Shown: positions 44,831 through 54,594 of the stretch, piece after piece
Layout: each line of letters starts with the position of its first letter
Position numbering within the stretch: the first letter of the stretch is position 1
DNA from: a virus
IMG/VR virus record: IMGVR_UViG_3300004369_000013
Location: 1-64,000 of that record
DNA: 64,000 nucleotides
Strand: one strand, 5' to 3'
Made by a program: the position numbers and the translations under genes
Notes under the pieces: generated by a model
Told to the model about the DNA's origin: nothing
What the model saw: the letters and a program-made list of their open reading frames with translations, nothing else
Database searches by the model: none

Positions 44831-47800
44831 TTATACTGGTGTGGAGATGGTGCTTGACCATTCTATTTCTGAGTATATTTTTAATTTTTCAGGCTGATAC
44901 ACTAGACCCTCGCCGTCATCAACTATAATTTTATTCGTTCCTATGTACGTCTTATAAATGTCTAATGGATTAATTCCGTAAAACTCTGATGATCCTATTA
45001 CCAACATGCCTTCCCAGTTAAAGTTATTCCTCCAGAATTGCCAATCAAAGGTTGTAATTCCGTCTGTTAAAACCTTTATCCATGGCCTAAAAGTTCTGCT
45101 TTCAACCTCTTGTAGGCTATTTGCTTGATAATATGCAAGATTATTAAACAACACTGGTCCTGTGATATTTATATTTCCTAAATATGAATCATATATCAGG
45201 GATGTTAGGAATGAAATACCAATGGATGACCACTCTTTAAGCGACAAGACTGGCTCTCTCACGAGGTTGCCGTTTAAATAAAATGCAACTCCGTTATATT
45301 CAACCCCGTTTTCATTTAAAACAAATACCCTTGCCCTATCCATACTAGAACTGTTGGCCTGAATATAAAATCTTAGTGTGCCATCTTTATGATTAATTTC
45401 AAATATTTCTGTTGCTGTTTCTGGAAAAACATCTTGATCATATCTAAGCCATAGTTGCATGGCGCTTACTTTGTAGGAGGTTGCAAGTTCTTTGTTGATT
45501 GGAAGAGAGAGTCCACGATTTTCCAAAACATTAAGTTCTCCACGTATCTCCAGTCCAGATGTTTTTGTTAAATATAAATATGGAGTGCTTTCTTTGTATA
45601 TGCTAAATGGATTTTTTGTTTTATAGTCAAAATATATTCCATTTTTCTTATATGGAAATAGATCTACACCAAATCTTGTTCCAACAGGATTGGACGAATT
45701 GTTGTTAAACGCTTGAGACGTTAACTGTAACTTATTCAATAATATTGGCTTGGTTAAGATACCACGACTATTAAATTCAAGACTGTATACAATTGCAAGT
45801 TCATTAAAGTTTTCTGTTTTAATAGGATAAATTAAAGTATTGTTTAATACTTCAAACCTTGTGCTGTCCCAATCTTCATATTCGCTCATGTCAACAACCT
45901 TATATTGATTTAATGCTTGATCGTTTGCAAACGGCGTTACAATATTGGCTCCATCATAAACATATTGAAAAGTAACATAACTTTTTATTTGTGCTCCAGT
46001 TGTATCATAATAATATCCAGCGTTTCCAGATTCTTCACTCAATGTTGTGATAGTTGGATATCCCAAGTTAAACTGTAAAAAATCTAAATCATAATAGTCT
46101 TCATCATCTTGATTTTTTACAAACTGCCCAAAATAAGAAAGTGGTAGATAGTCTTGCCAATATCCAGCAACACCTATGTCTAGAAAATATTTTTGATATG
46201 CTTCAGAAGGCAAGAGCGTATAACTGCTTGTGTGAGAAATCAACGCTGAGCCATCGCTTAAAATAACAATTCCGTCTTCGTCAAAACTATCTGACATTTT
46301 AGAAAAATTTGTTGCACTACAGATGCCTACAGAATAAATCCTTCCACTAAAAGAATATTCTCCAGAATCATCTCCCCCTACGTACATTTTTAAAGAATTT
46401 TGATTTCCAAAAAATGAACTTACGCTTCCACCAAAATTGTCAGAAATACTTCTTAGGTTAAAACCTACTGAAAAAATGTTGTTGGCCGTTATTGGGTCTG
46501 ATGTAAAAAGTAATTCAGTGTCTCCATTATAAGTTAAAGAATATTTAATCTCATCAGCATCTTTAATAATAGAAAAATAATTTCCAGTTATGGGGTTATA
46601 TATTTTAAACAATATCTGTTCAGAAACTAAATCATGAGAACTAAAAACACCATAAAAAGCATCAACTTGGTTTGCCAAAACGTTAAACTTGTCAAAATTA
46701 ATATAAGTGTTTTTAGAATTCCATGTGTTGTTTGGCCTAAAAGATAAAAATTTGTCTTCAATAAATGGGCCAGATTCGTTATCTTGTATACCTTGATTGT
46801 CTTCATATAATTCTTCTAGTGTTTTACCGTCCAAAAATATTTCAGGCAATGAGTATTCTGGTGTTCTTAAACTTGTTGCAGTTGTGGTCAAATTATCAAA
46901 ACTTCCTTGACTCCATCTTGCAAAATCTGGATAGTTATAGTTTGCGGTATAGTCAGCAAATGGATAGTCTACGAATGCAGTTATTCCTCCATACGCCGAA
47001 TTAATTCCTTCTGGAGATATAACCCCTTGTCCATATACCCATCGGCGCTTTGCAACCGTAACTGGAACCTGATAAGAATAAATTGCAACACAATCAATTT
47101 CAAAAGGGTATACGTTTGCATGTGCATAAAAACCAAGCCAGTCTTGATCATCTTCATTTCCATCAAGTTCTTCTGGTAAAGAAAGAGTGGATGTATCAAA
47201 AGATAAAGATAATACCTCTTCTCCGTTTATTAATAATGATGCTGAGTTTCTAATTAAACGAATATGAATTAACATTGGTCTAAACCATTCACCAACAAAA
47301 TGAGAAGCAAACTGATTTCCAATAACTAATGTTAAGAATCCGTCTTCTACATACAGTCCGTCATCGGATGCAATCGGTCCAAAAATCTTAAATGGCGTTA
47401 AGGTGTTTGACTCTATCCTTGCCCAGAATTCAACTGTATAGTCGTTATATTGACCAGACTTATTTAAAAAACCTTTTCCTGGAATTATTAAAGATGCATC
47501 CGTATAGGGCTCTAATCTTGTTACCCCATTGGCGCCATATACTAATGGAATTCCTGCATTTTTACATTTCAGTCCATTTTCTGCAATATAATAGCCAGAG
47601 TATTCTGCTATACCATACGCTTGTGCTTCTACCGCATCCAGACCACCATAAATACTTACTGTTGATGGGACCGTAGTCTCTGTTACTCCGTTTAACGAAT
47701 ACGTATTAAACTCTTCATTCCACTGGCCCAAAGTAATACCATTAAAATAAAACTGATTGTCAGTTGTAATTGATGATCCTTCAAATATTTTTATTTTAAA

Positions 47801-48295
47801 CACAATCCTTAACTGTGCAGAAACATCTGGAATTTCAAAGGTTTCAGAAATAAAGCCCCACTTCTGATAAAGTGTGCTTGTAAATGTTTTTAAGTTTTGA
47901 ACTATTTGGGACGTTGCTGGATCTGTATATTCATATCCTATAGAAACACTTTGCAAGTAAACACTGTCTGAATAAAAATATGAACCTATGGTAAAGGTTT
48001 CAAGATTTTCAAGAGCATTAAAATTTAGTATATTAGGACTAACTATTGATGCCTCAAGAGTTTCAGTAACTGGAACATCAACTTCAATTAATGTTAAAGC
48101 ACTATTTGAAAATGGCTCTTTAAGAGACTCTGACTCCAAAGTTGCTGTTGCATCTGATATGGTCCAAGAATCAGATATGTCTCTTTGTGCCTCAGAGATT
48201 AAACTTTTATAATCAAGTGTGTCGTCTAATGCCCACAAAATTAATGGGTGTTCAGAGTATATTTTTTCTGCATATAAATTTGATGGGGTAGACAT
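44831..48295 (-). CDS. Large ConA/LamG-like virion protein
   Basis: 1,154 residues, nearly all beta. A ConA-like module is suggested at about 250-430 (YTVEFWARIES, LTLVIGNQF, IHIRLIRNSASLLINGEEV), and another is likely around 930-1,090. Such proteins act as head or tail decorations or bind carbohydrate on the host. Its place between the reductase and the portal is unusual for a fibre, so a capsid decoration is possible. The start is ATG with AGGAG upstream. Confidence 0.65.
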   Translation of the reverse strand: MSTPSNLYAEKIYSEHPLILWALDDTLDYKSLISEAQRDISDSWTISDATATLESESLKEPFSNSALTLIEVDVPVTETLEASIVSPNILNFNALENLETFTIGSYFYSDSVYLQSVSIGYEYTDPATSQIVQNLKTFTSTLYQKWGFISETFEIPDVSAQLRIVFKIKIFEGSSITTDNQFYFNGITLGQWNEEFNTYSLNGVTETTVPSTVSIYGGLDAVEAQAYGIAEYSGYYIAENGLKCKNAGIPLVYGANGVTRLEPYTDASLIIPGKGFLNKSGQYNDYTVEFWARIESNTLTPFKIFGPIASDDGLYVEDGFLTLVIGNQFASHFVGEWFRPMLIHIRLIRNSASLLINGEEVLSLSFDTSTLSLPEELDGNEDDQDWLGFYAHANVYPFEIDCVAIYSYQVPVTVAKRRWVYGQGVISPEGINSAYGGITAFVDYPFADYTANYNYPDFARWSQGSFDNLTTTATSLRTPEYSLPEIFLDGKTLEELYEDNQGIQDNESGPFIEDKFLSFRPNNTWNSKNTYINFDKFNVLANQVDAFYGVFSSHDLVSEQILFKIYNPITGNYFSIIKDADEIKYSLTYNGDTELLFTSDPITANNIFSVGFNLRSISDNFGGSVSSFFGNQNSLKMYVGGDDSGEYSFSGRIYSVGICSATNFSKMSDSFDEDGIVILSDGSALISHTSSYTLLPSEAYQKYFLDIGVAGYWQDYLPLSYFGQFVKNQDDEDYYDLDFLQFNLGYPTITTLSEESGNAGYYYDTTGAQIKSYVTFQYVYDGANIVTPFANDQALNQYKVVDMSEYEDWDSTRFEVLNNTLIYPIKTENFNELAIVYSLEFNSRGILTKPILLNKLQLTSQAFNNNSSNPVGTRFGVDLFPYKKNGIYFDYKTKNPFSIYKESTPYLYLTKTSGLEIRGELNVLENRGLSLPINKELATSYKVSAMQLWLRYDQDVFPETATEIFEINHKDGTLRFYIQANSSSMDRARVFVLNENGVEYNGVAFYLNGNLVREPVLSLKEWSSIGISFLTSLIYDSYLGNINITGPVLFNNLAYYQANSLQEVESRTFRPWIKVLTDGITTFDWQFWRNNFNWEGMLVIGSSEFYGINPLDIYKTYIGTNKIIVDDGEGLVYQPEKLKIYSEIEWSSTISTPV

Positions 48296-48312
48296 ATTTC
48301 TCCTATCCCCTT

Positions 48313-48321
48313 ATTATAGCA
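48313..48321 (-). promoter_or_regulatory. Extended -10 promoter for the LamG-like gene
   Basis: TGCTATAAT on the minus strand, 17 nt before the ATG, with AGGAG between. Confidence 0.6.
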
Positions 48322-48330
48322 GGGTAGAAA

Positions 48331-50361
48331 CTAATATAATTTAATTTCACATGCGTCTGTTGAGCAGTATTTTTCGGACTCAGCATCAAGGTTATTTTTG
48401 CCATCATAGATAGCAGACCAATCAATTTTGCCGATTGTTCCGACATAAGAATTGTACTCTTCTCTTGTTATTTGAGTATATGGCTGTTGTGGGTATGTTT
48501 GATTACCCATCGGTAAAAATGACACTGCCTTAAGTTGACCCTCGTGCATGTGAAGTGCTGGAGCAATATGCTTAGACTCTGATTCTTTGTCAAATGAAAG
48601 CGTTACAGATACACCATTGTCAGACCAATACTTTTGGGCAGTAGCAGCCAAACCAATCTTTTCAAAAAGACTTACATCTTTCTCAGATCTTGGATGTCCA
48701 GATGCTACGGGGAAATATACCACTGAAGTGTTTGCAGATACTACGTCATCTTCAATTTTATACCCTGCTGCTTTAAACAAATGAAGCATTGGATCTGTAT
48801 TTCCAAACCTAATAGCACGAAGATAAAATGCTCCTCCAGGACCCCAGTGAACTCCAGGCGTTGCGCCAGAAAGTAGGGATACAGAGCCCGAAGGCTTGAC
48901 GGTAGTTACACGAATTGACTCACGCACACATAGCCACTCTGAATATGTGTGATCATATGAACGAATCTTCTTATACCCTTCGTCCATCCAATTACGAACT
49001 GTTGGCATACCTTTTGTATCTGCAAATGATGCAATACCAGTAAGAGATGTTCCAATACGACGGTTGCGTTGCATAATGCCATTTGTGGTTTGCCAGTGTG
49101 TTGGCATTAATGTAACGGTTTTACCATATAGATATGCAAACTTTAGTGTACGAAGAAAATCTTCTTTGTCTTCGTGACGGTTTAAATGAACTTCTACAAG
49201 AGTACACAATTCATAAGACTCTAGTGGTTGTTCAGCACATGGATTAAAGCCCATAACACGAGAATCTTTATAGTCTGGAGCATCTGCTAATCTGCCGTAG
49301 TTTCTAGCAACATCTAGCCAAATAAATCCTGGCTCACCATTATCTGCAATCAAATCTACGTAGTCCTCATACTTGGTTCCAACTTCAGCAGCGATTGAGT
49401 TATTGCTCATCCATGCCCAACCTGGTTTTTCTGAATCAAAAGAGTTTCTGTCTGGAAAAACCTCTGCATTTTTTAAATTAATAAAATCATTGTCTCCTGG
49501 CAGCCCTAAAGCCAAGGTAGCAGAACGACGAACATTTCCAGAAACAACGCATGTGCCAATAAGGTTAACAATATCTACTATTGCTCTAGAGTCAAGTTTT
49601 TCTCCTGCTCTACCGCCAATTACTGCATCTATCTTATTGTGTAGTGCAATGAGTGGTGCTGGACCGCTGGCGACCCCTCCAAAGCCTTTTATGGGGGCAC
49701 CTAGGGGACGAATAAGATCATAACTAAACTTCTGTATGGCCTGATTGGGGCGTAGGTATGAGTTTAATAGCATTCTTACAGAGTCTACCCAACCTTCACG
49801 AGTGTCTGGAATTTCCCATACATTTTCTGGCTCTGTTGGAGCATATATGGTCATCTCTTTGTCTTGACCGATAGTGTCAAACCCTACACCTATACCAAGC
49901 ATTAAGGCATCCATAACCCATGCAAATAAGGCTCCTGGGTCATTACGATCAAGGTCACGAGTAGAAACCATGGCACAATTTTGTAAGGAGGCAGAGTTAC
50001 GCCTTTCCATAGTCATAGGGGTTCCAAATGCCCATAGACCACGGCCTGGGGGAGTCCACTTTAAGTTAAACATACGGTCATAGGCTTCTTGAGCAGACTT
50101 TTGGGCTTTGTTGTCATTCCATGGCAGTCTGTTGTCTTTAGCATGATTTTTTTGTACAGAGTACATTCCTTCAATTACCCGCTTGCAAACCTCATGCCAT
50201 CTTTCCTTTGTACCATCCTCTTTCATGCGAGAGTATGTACGTATAAAAGTAATTTCACCCAGTGAGTTAGAGCCTGCGTCTGTAAAACCAAAAGGCGATG
50301 AGACTCCAATATACTTGTTTACGAATTCATCTGTTAAACGAAAAGAAAAGATATCTGACAC
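48331..50361 (-). CDS. nrdJ: Adenosylcobalamin-dependent (class II) ribonucleotide reductase
   Basis: 676 residues, monomeric RTPR type. The key Cys of LQNCAM, the NPCAEQ active site and a Cys 11 residues later (SYELC) match the known Cys119, Cys408, Glu410 and Cys419 layout of the Lactobacillus enzyme; the C-terminal CSTDAC gives the mobile CX4C pair. It turns ribonucleoside triphosphates into dNTPs in the host cytoplasm, using vitamin B12, so it feeds the replisome. GTG start; an own promoter-like box lies 26 nt upstream. It lies inside the virion gene cluster. Confidence 0.95.
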   Translation of the reverse strand: MSDIFSFRLTDEFVNKYIGVSSPFGFTDAGSNSLGEITFIRTYSRMKEDGTKERWHEVCKRVIEGMYSVQKNHAKDNRLPWNDNKAQKSAQEAYDRMFNLKWTPPGRGLWAFGTPMTMERRNSASLQNCAMVSTRDLDRNDPGALFAWVMDALMLGIGVGFDTIGQDKEMTIYAPTEPENVWEIPDTREGWVDSVRMLLNSYLRPNQAIQKFSYDLIRPLGAPIKGFGGVASGPAPLIALHNKIDAVIGGRAGEKLDSRAIVDIVNLIGTCVVSGNVRRSATLALGLPGDNDFINLKNAEVFPDRNSFDSEKPGWAWMSNNSIAAEVGTKYEDYVDLIADNGEPGFIWLDVARNYGRLADAPDYKDSRVMGFNPCAEQPLESYELCTLVEVHLNRHEDKEDFLRTLKFAYLYGKTVTLMPTHWQTTNGIMQRNRRIGTSLTGIASFADTKGMPTVRNWMDEGYKKIRSYDHTYSEWLCVRESIRVTTVKPSGSVSLLSGATPGVHWGPGGAFYLRAIRFGNTDPMLHLFKAAGYKIEDDVVSANTSVVYFPVASGHPRSEKDVSLFEKIGLAATAQKYWSDNGVSVTLSFDKESESKHIAPALHMHEGQLKAVSFLPMGNQTYPQQPYTQITREEYNSYVGTIGKIDWSAIYDGKNNLDAESEKYCSTDACEIKLY

Positions 50362-50386
50362 TTATGTTCCAACTTTCTATTAAAAT

Positions 50387-50392
50387 ATTATA
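50387..50392 (-). promoter_or_regulatory. -10 box for the ribonucleotide reductase gene
   Basis: TATAAT on the minus strand, leaving a leader of about 19 nt. An inverted repeat ACTTTG/CAAAGT (50396-50414) lies just upstream of the -10 and could be an operator. Confidence 0.45.
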
Positions 50393-50437
50393 AGTACTTT
50401 GTAATTTCCAAAGTAGTGTTAAGTATATCATAGAATT

Positions 50438-50469
50438 AAAAAGAAAAACACGCTTGTTTAAGGCGTGTT
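50438..50469 (-). terminator. Intrinsic terminator after the fibre gene at 50.5 kb
   Basis: On the minus strand a 7-bp stem AACACGC/GCGTGTT with a 9-nt loop, followed by TTTCTTTTT. Confidence 0.85.
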
Positions 50470-50510
50470 AATCTCTAGTTTAGAGTTAGTGCTTTGTGTT
50501 TTATAAAGTA

Positions 50511-52253
50511 CTATGCACCAATCAACATTAATTCGCTAAACGCTGCTCCTGCTGCTGGAGTTGAGAAAGAGAATGTTCCAGAACCATCTGTCGTCAACAC
50601 CTGTCCTGCTGAACCATCTGCTGCTGGAAGTGTCCAAACTCTGTTTGTTGAAACAGTTCCTGGAGCCTTAAAGCCAACATAATGGCTTGAGTCTGTGTCT
50701 GCAAGTCTAAGTTCGGCTGTAGCGTTAAGAGTAAATGCTGTTGTTGCTAACGCACTTTCTAATGTTTTATTAGCAAGAGTTTCTGAAACATCTTTTAACA
50801 ATGTGCCGTTTAGATAAAGTGACTTTCCAGATGCTAGGTTGATATGCTCTGATGAGGTCCAAGCGTCTGTAGCGTCTACCCAGTTAAATGTTTTATCAGT
50901 AGTTCCCTTTAATGTTATACCGCCACCGTCTGCTGTGTTGTCTGCAGGTGATGTAGTATCTCCAAGAACAATATTTTTGTCCTCTACAACAAGATTAGTT
51001 GAGTTAATGTTTGTGGTTGTTCCGTTGACTGTTAAGTCGCCAGAAAGAGTAAGGCTTGTTCCAGTTGCTTCGCCAATATCTGGTGTTGTTAGTATTGGGC
51101 TTGTAAGGGTTTTATTAGTAAGAGTTTGTGTGCCTGTGTCTGAAACAAGTACTGCATCTGCGTTTCCAATTGTGGTTCCACCAGGAAGTTTTAATGTGTT
51201 TGTTGCATTTTCGCTATGTGGTTGTGAAGCAATTTTCTGTCCATGAGAGTTTACGTGACAGTTTAATTGAATCTGTCCTACAACCGATGCGCCATCGCCA
51301 TAAACTTCTACGATTTGTGTTGCAGGGTCAATAATTAAGTTGCCAGAAGCGGTGGTTGTTGTTCCACCTAATACTGGTGATGTAAGAGTTTTGTTGGTTA
51401 ATGTGTCTGTTGTTGCTCTACCTACAAGGGTGTCGGTAGATGTAGGGAGCGTTAAAGTTCCTGTGTTAGATATAGTTGATATGATTGGTTCTGTTAAAGT
51501 TTTATTTGTGAGGGTTTGAGTTCCTGTTTCACTAACACTTCCACCTGTTGCAGCAGATATATCAGCAGTAGATGCGACTGTAAATGATGCGTTTGGGAAA
51601 GTAATTGTTCTGTCTTCTGTTGGATTTGTAAAAACAAGGGTTGTTTCAAATTCGTCTGCTTCAGAGCCTTCTACGACAATGCTTCCATCTGAAATCGTAA
51701 GACCTGAAATAATTGGACTAGTTAAAGTTTTATTTGTAAGAGTCTGACTTCCTGTCTCAGTGACAGTTTCTGCTGAAATATCAGTTGTAAGTGCTACAGT
51801 TCCTGATGCGTCAGGGAAAGTAATAGTACGATCTGCGGTTGGGTCACCTGCAGAAAGAGTAAGTTCGTGAGAATCTGCGGTATCGCCTTCCATTACGATT
51901 GTTGAAGTAAACACTCCAATGTCTGTAATGTCTGAAAGGTTGCCAGTTGTAATAACTGTACCGCTTACGTCTGGAATAGTAATTGTGCGATCATCGGTTG
52001 GATCTGTTACCTGAAGTGTAGTCTCATAAGAATCGGCGGTAGCACCTTCAAAAACAATGCTTGTACCAAAAGATGGGTTAACTGTAGAAGACTGATCAAT
52101 AAAATAATCTAGGTCTGCCCAATGATTTGTTCCATCACCAATCTTAAATTTATTGGTGTCTGATTCCCATCCCATTTCGCCAGCGTTTAATATTGGATTG
52201 GCAGTAGACCACTGTGAAGCGGTTCCTCTTCGCTGTTGCATTCTTGTTGCCAT
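50511..52253 (-). CDS. Tail fibre with repeated beta modules
   Basis: 580 residues. The N-terminus (RMQQRRGTASQWSTANPIL, then GEMGWESDTNKFKIGDG) is a widespread phage fibre start. The body repeats TLQVTDPTDDRTITIPDVSG and LTNKTLTSPI modules several times. A cassette of about 90 residues (EATGTSLTLSGDLTVNGTTT to TSSEHINLASGK) is shared with the 602-residue fibre. AAGGAG start. A receptor-binding or shaft role is likely. Confidence 0.75.
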   Translation of the reverse strand: MATRMQQRRGTASQWSTANPILNAGEMGWESDTNKFKIGDGTNHWADLDYFIDQSSTVNPSFGTSIVFEGATADSYETTLQVTDPTDDRTITIPDVSGTVITTGNLSDITDIGVFTSTIVMEGDTADSHELTLSAGDPTADRTITFPDASGTVALTTDISAETVTETGSQTLTNKTLTSPIISGLTISDGSIVVEGSEADEFETTLVFTNPTEDRTITFPNASFTVASTADISAATGGSVSETGTQTLTNKTLTEPIISTISNTGTLTLPTSTDTLVGRATTDTLTNKTLTSPVLGGTTTTASGNLIIDPATQIVEVYGDGASVVGQIQLNCHVNSHGQKIASQPHSENATNTLKLPGGTTIGNADAVLVSDTGTQTLTNKTLTSPILTTPDIGEATGTSLTLSGDLTVNGTTTNINSTNLVVEDKNIVLGDTTSPADNTADGGGITLKGTTDKTFNWVDATDAWTSSEHINLASGKSLYLNGTLLKDVSETLANKTLESALATTAFTLNATAELRLADTDSSHYVGFKAPGTVSTNRVWTLPAADGSAGQVLTTDGSGTFSFSTPAAGAAFSELMLIGA

Positions 52254-52278
52254 TTTATTGCTCCTTCTTCTTAGTTAT

Positions 52279-52287
52279 ATTATAACA
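52279..52287 (-). promoter_or_regulatory. Extended -10 promoter for the 580-residue fibre gene
   Basis: TGTTATAAT on the minus strand, 25 nt before the ATG, with AAGGAG in the leader. Confidence 0.55.
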
Positions 52288-52292
52288 GATAA

Positions 52293-52751
52293 TTAGTTAA
52301 AATTATCAACTGCTATTCCACCATCCCAAGTTACTAGCCATGACACTGTATTGTAAAATCCAGCGTCAGTTGAATCGGCACTGCTATCATAGAATCCAGC
52401 GTCTTTAAAAGTAGACACAATAAGACCTGTTCCATCAATTGCAGTATCGTGAATGTGTTGTGCGAGTTCTACTGTGTCTGCGTACATTGCAATACTGTAC
52501 CAAGCAGAACTGTAAAATATATAAATGTGGTCAGTTACAGTGTCAAAAAATAATTGACCTTCTGTTGGTGATGCTGGAAATTCACCACCAGATGCGACGA
52601 TTACGTTACTTGTTGCACTATCTACATATGCTTTTGTTGCAGCATGTGTGTTTTCAGTAGGGGTGGCAACTGTAACTGTTGATCCAAAAATACCGCCTTC
52701 GGCTACATTAAGGCCGTGCTTTACTCTGAAGTCTTTATTTACAGTTGCCAT
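52293..52751 (-). CDS. Short tail fibre protein
   Basis: 152 residues. It begins MATVNKDFRVKHGLNVAEG, like the 602-residue fibre (MATVTKDFRVKAGLVVEGS), so both have the same attachment domain. The rest has ATKAYVDSA and a FYSSAWYSIAMYAD tip segment. The leader GATAGGGGCTA is the same as at 58.64 kb. Confidence 0.75.
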   Translation of the reverse strand: MATVNKDFRVKHGLNVAEGGIFGSTVTVATPTENTHAATKAYVDSATSNVIVASGGEFPASPTEGQLFFDTVTDHIYIFYSSAWYSIAMYADTVELAQHIHDTAIDGTGLIVSTFKDAGFYDSSADSTDAGFYNTVSWLVTWDGGIAVDNFN

Positions 52752-52770
52752 ATTTTAGCCCCTATCTTAA

Positions 52771-54579
52771 TTATGCCTCAATATATACTTTGTGTACTTT
52801 AACAGAAGTATCTGCTGTAGTACCAGTAACTTGCAGAAGAACATTTCCTCCACTGTATACGGCATCGGTTGTTCCAAGAACAGTATTGCTAATTACATTA
52901 GCGTACTCTGTTAGGTAAACGTTGTTTGATCCATCTACAGTAACTAGAACCTCAATTACTTCAATGTCAGTACCCTTTTTCATTTGCACAAGATATTTTG
53001 CAGATGAATAAGTACTTGCTGAGAAGGAATCAATTGTTGTTGCTGAGTCTGAAGCAGTACCAATAGCAGTTCCTGCAAGTGCATCTGCAAAGGCAATGCT
53101 TGTTGCAGTTGCTGCACCAAGTACTGGAGTAACAAGTGTTGGTGTATTAGCAAATACTAGAGCACCTGTTCCTGTTTCATCTGAGATAACTCCTGCAAGT
53201 TGATCAGAGGTGGTTGCAGCAAATACGCTTAGGTTATCTGTTGTATATGCACCATTTGTTACTGTTGCAGCATTTCCTGTGTACTCTGTTGCTGATAGAA
53301 CTTGAGTTCCGTTAATCTTTAATACCTTGCCAGAAGCAAGATCAAGATGTTCTGATGAAGTCCATGAATCAGTTGCATCAATCCATGAGAAAGTCTTGTC
53401 TGTATCACCTTTAAGTGTAAGACCACCACCGTCTGCTCCTGCATCTGTTGGAGATGCGACAGCGCCAAGTGTGAAGTTCTTGTCATCAATTGTGATTTCT
53501 GTTGAGTTAATTGTAGTTGTTGTACCATTAACTGTTAAGTTCCCTGAAAGTGTAAGCGATGTACCAGTTGCTTCACCAATGTTTGGTGTCACAAGTGTTG
53601 GAGTATTAGCAAAAACAAGTGCTCCAGTACCAGTTTCGTCAGAAATAACTCCTGCCAATTCTGCTGAAGTAGTTGCTGCAAAAACATCCAACTTGTTGTT
53701 TGTAAGAGCAACAGTTCCTGAAGCATCTGGCAAAGTAATTGTGCGGTCTGCTGTTGGGTCTGTTACTGTAATTGTGGTCTCATGATCATCGGCTGTTGCA
53801 CCTTCAAGAACGATAGATCCATCTGAAAGTGTAAGGCCTGAAACTACGGGGCTTGTAAGTGTCTTGTTGGTAAGTGTCTGAGAATCAGATGTTCCAACTA
53901 CTGAACCTGTAACACCATGTACACCAGTTGATGCACCTGTGTGTGTTGTTAGGTCTGAATTTAAAGCCTTTGCATCTAACTGTGTCTGAATTGCTGAAGT
54001 TACTCCATCTACATAGTTAAGTTCTGTGGTAGAAAGAATTGCTCCATCAAGAATGTTAAGTTCTGTTGCGGTTGCTGACATAACAACATCTTCATTAATC
54101 TTTGGTGATGTTAAGGTCTTATTTGTAAGTGTCTGTGTGTTGGTTGTTCCAACTACCGCACCAGTTGCACCATGTGCTTCTGTAAGATCTGCGTGTCCTG
54201 TAACGTCAGAAGTAAGTGCCACTGTTCCTGTTGCATTTGGAAGTGTAATTGTTCTATCTGCTGTAGGATCAGTTACTTGTAAGGTTGTTTCAAATTCATC
54301 TGCTGTTGCGCCTTCAAATGTAATTGCTGTATCAAAAACACCAACTGCTTGTGGTGCTTTCCAGGCAATTCCATCTGCTGCAGTAGAATCTGCTGTAAGA
54401 ATATAGTTATCAGTTCCTACGGCTAAACGAGTTACCGCATCTGCACCTGAAGCAACTAGCAAATCACCTTTGGCGTCTACTAGTGCCTCTGTTAATATAT
54501 CATGTGAGTTAACGGTTGCAGTTGATCCCTCAACTACCAGTCCCGCTTTTACTCTAAAGTCTTTTGTTACTGTTGCCAT
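52771..54579 (-). CDS. Tail fibre with repeated beta modules
   Basis: 602 residues. A TKDFRVKAGLVVEG attachment domain, several TLQVTDPTADRTITLP and LTNKTLTSP modules, the conserved cassette shared with the 580-residue fibre, and a C-terminal tip of about 85 residues (DSFSASTYSSAKYLVQMKKG) that is related to the whole C-terminal half of the 148-residue neighbour. It probably determines host contact. AAGGAG start. Confidence 0.75.
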   Translation of the reverse strand: MATVTKDFRVKAGLVVEGSTATVNSHDILTEALVDAKGDLLVASGADAVTRLAVGTDNYILTADSTAADGIAWKAPQAVGVFDTAITFEGATADEFETTLQVTDPTADRTITLPNATGTVALTSDVTGHADLTEAHGATGAVVGTTNTQTLTNKTLTSPKINEDVVMSATATELNILDGAILSTTELNYVDGVTSAIQTQLDAKALNSDLTTHTGASTGVHGVTGSVVGTSDSQTLTNKTLTSPVVSGLTLSDGSIVLEGATADDHETTITVTDPTADRTITLPDASGTVALTNNKLDVFAATTSAELAGVISDETGTGALVFANTPTLVTPNIGEATGTSLTLSGNLTVNGTTTTINSTEITIDDKNFTLGAVASPTDAGADGGGLTLKGDTDKTFSWIDATDSWTSSEHLDLASGKVLKINGTQVLSATEYTGNAATVTNGAYTTDNLSVFAATTSDQLAGVISDETGTGALVFANTPTLVTPVLGAATATSIAFADALAGTAIGTASDSATTIDSFSASTYSSAKYLVQMKKGTDIEVIEVLVTVDGSNNVYLTEYANVISNTVLGTTDAVYSGGNVLLQVTGTTADTSVKVHKVYIEA

Positions 54580-54594
54580 CTTTTATCTCCTTGG

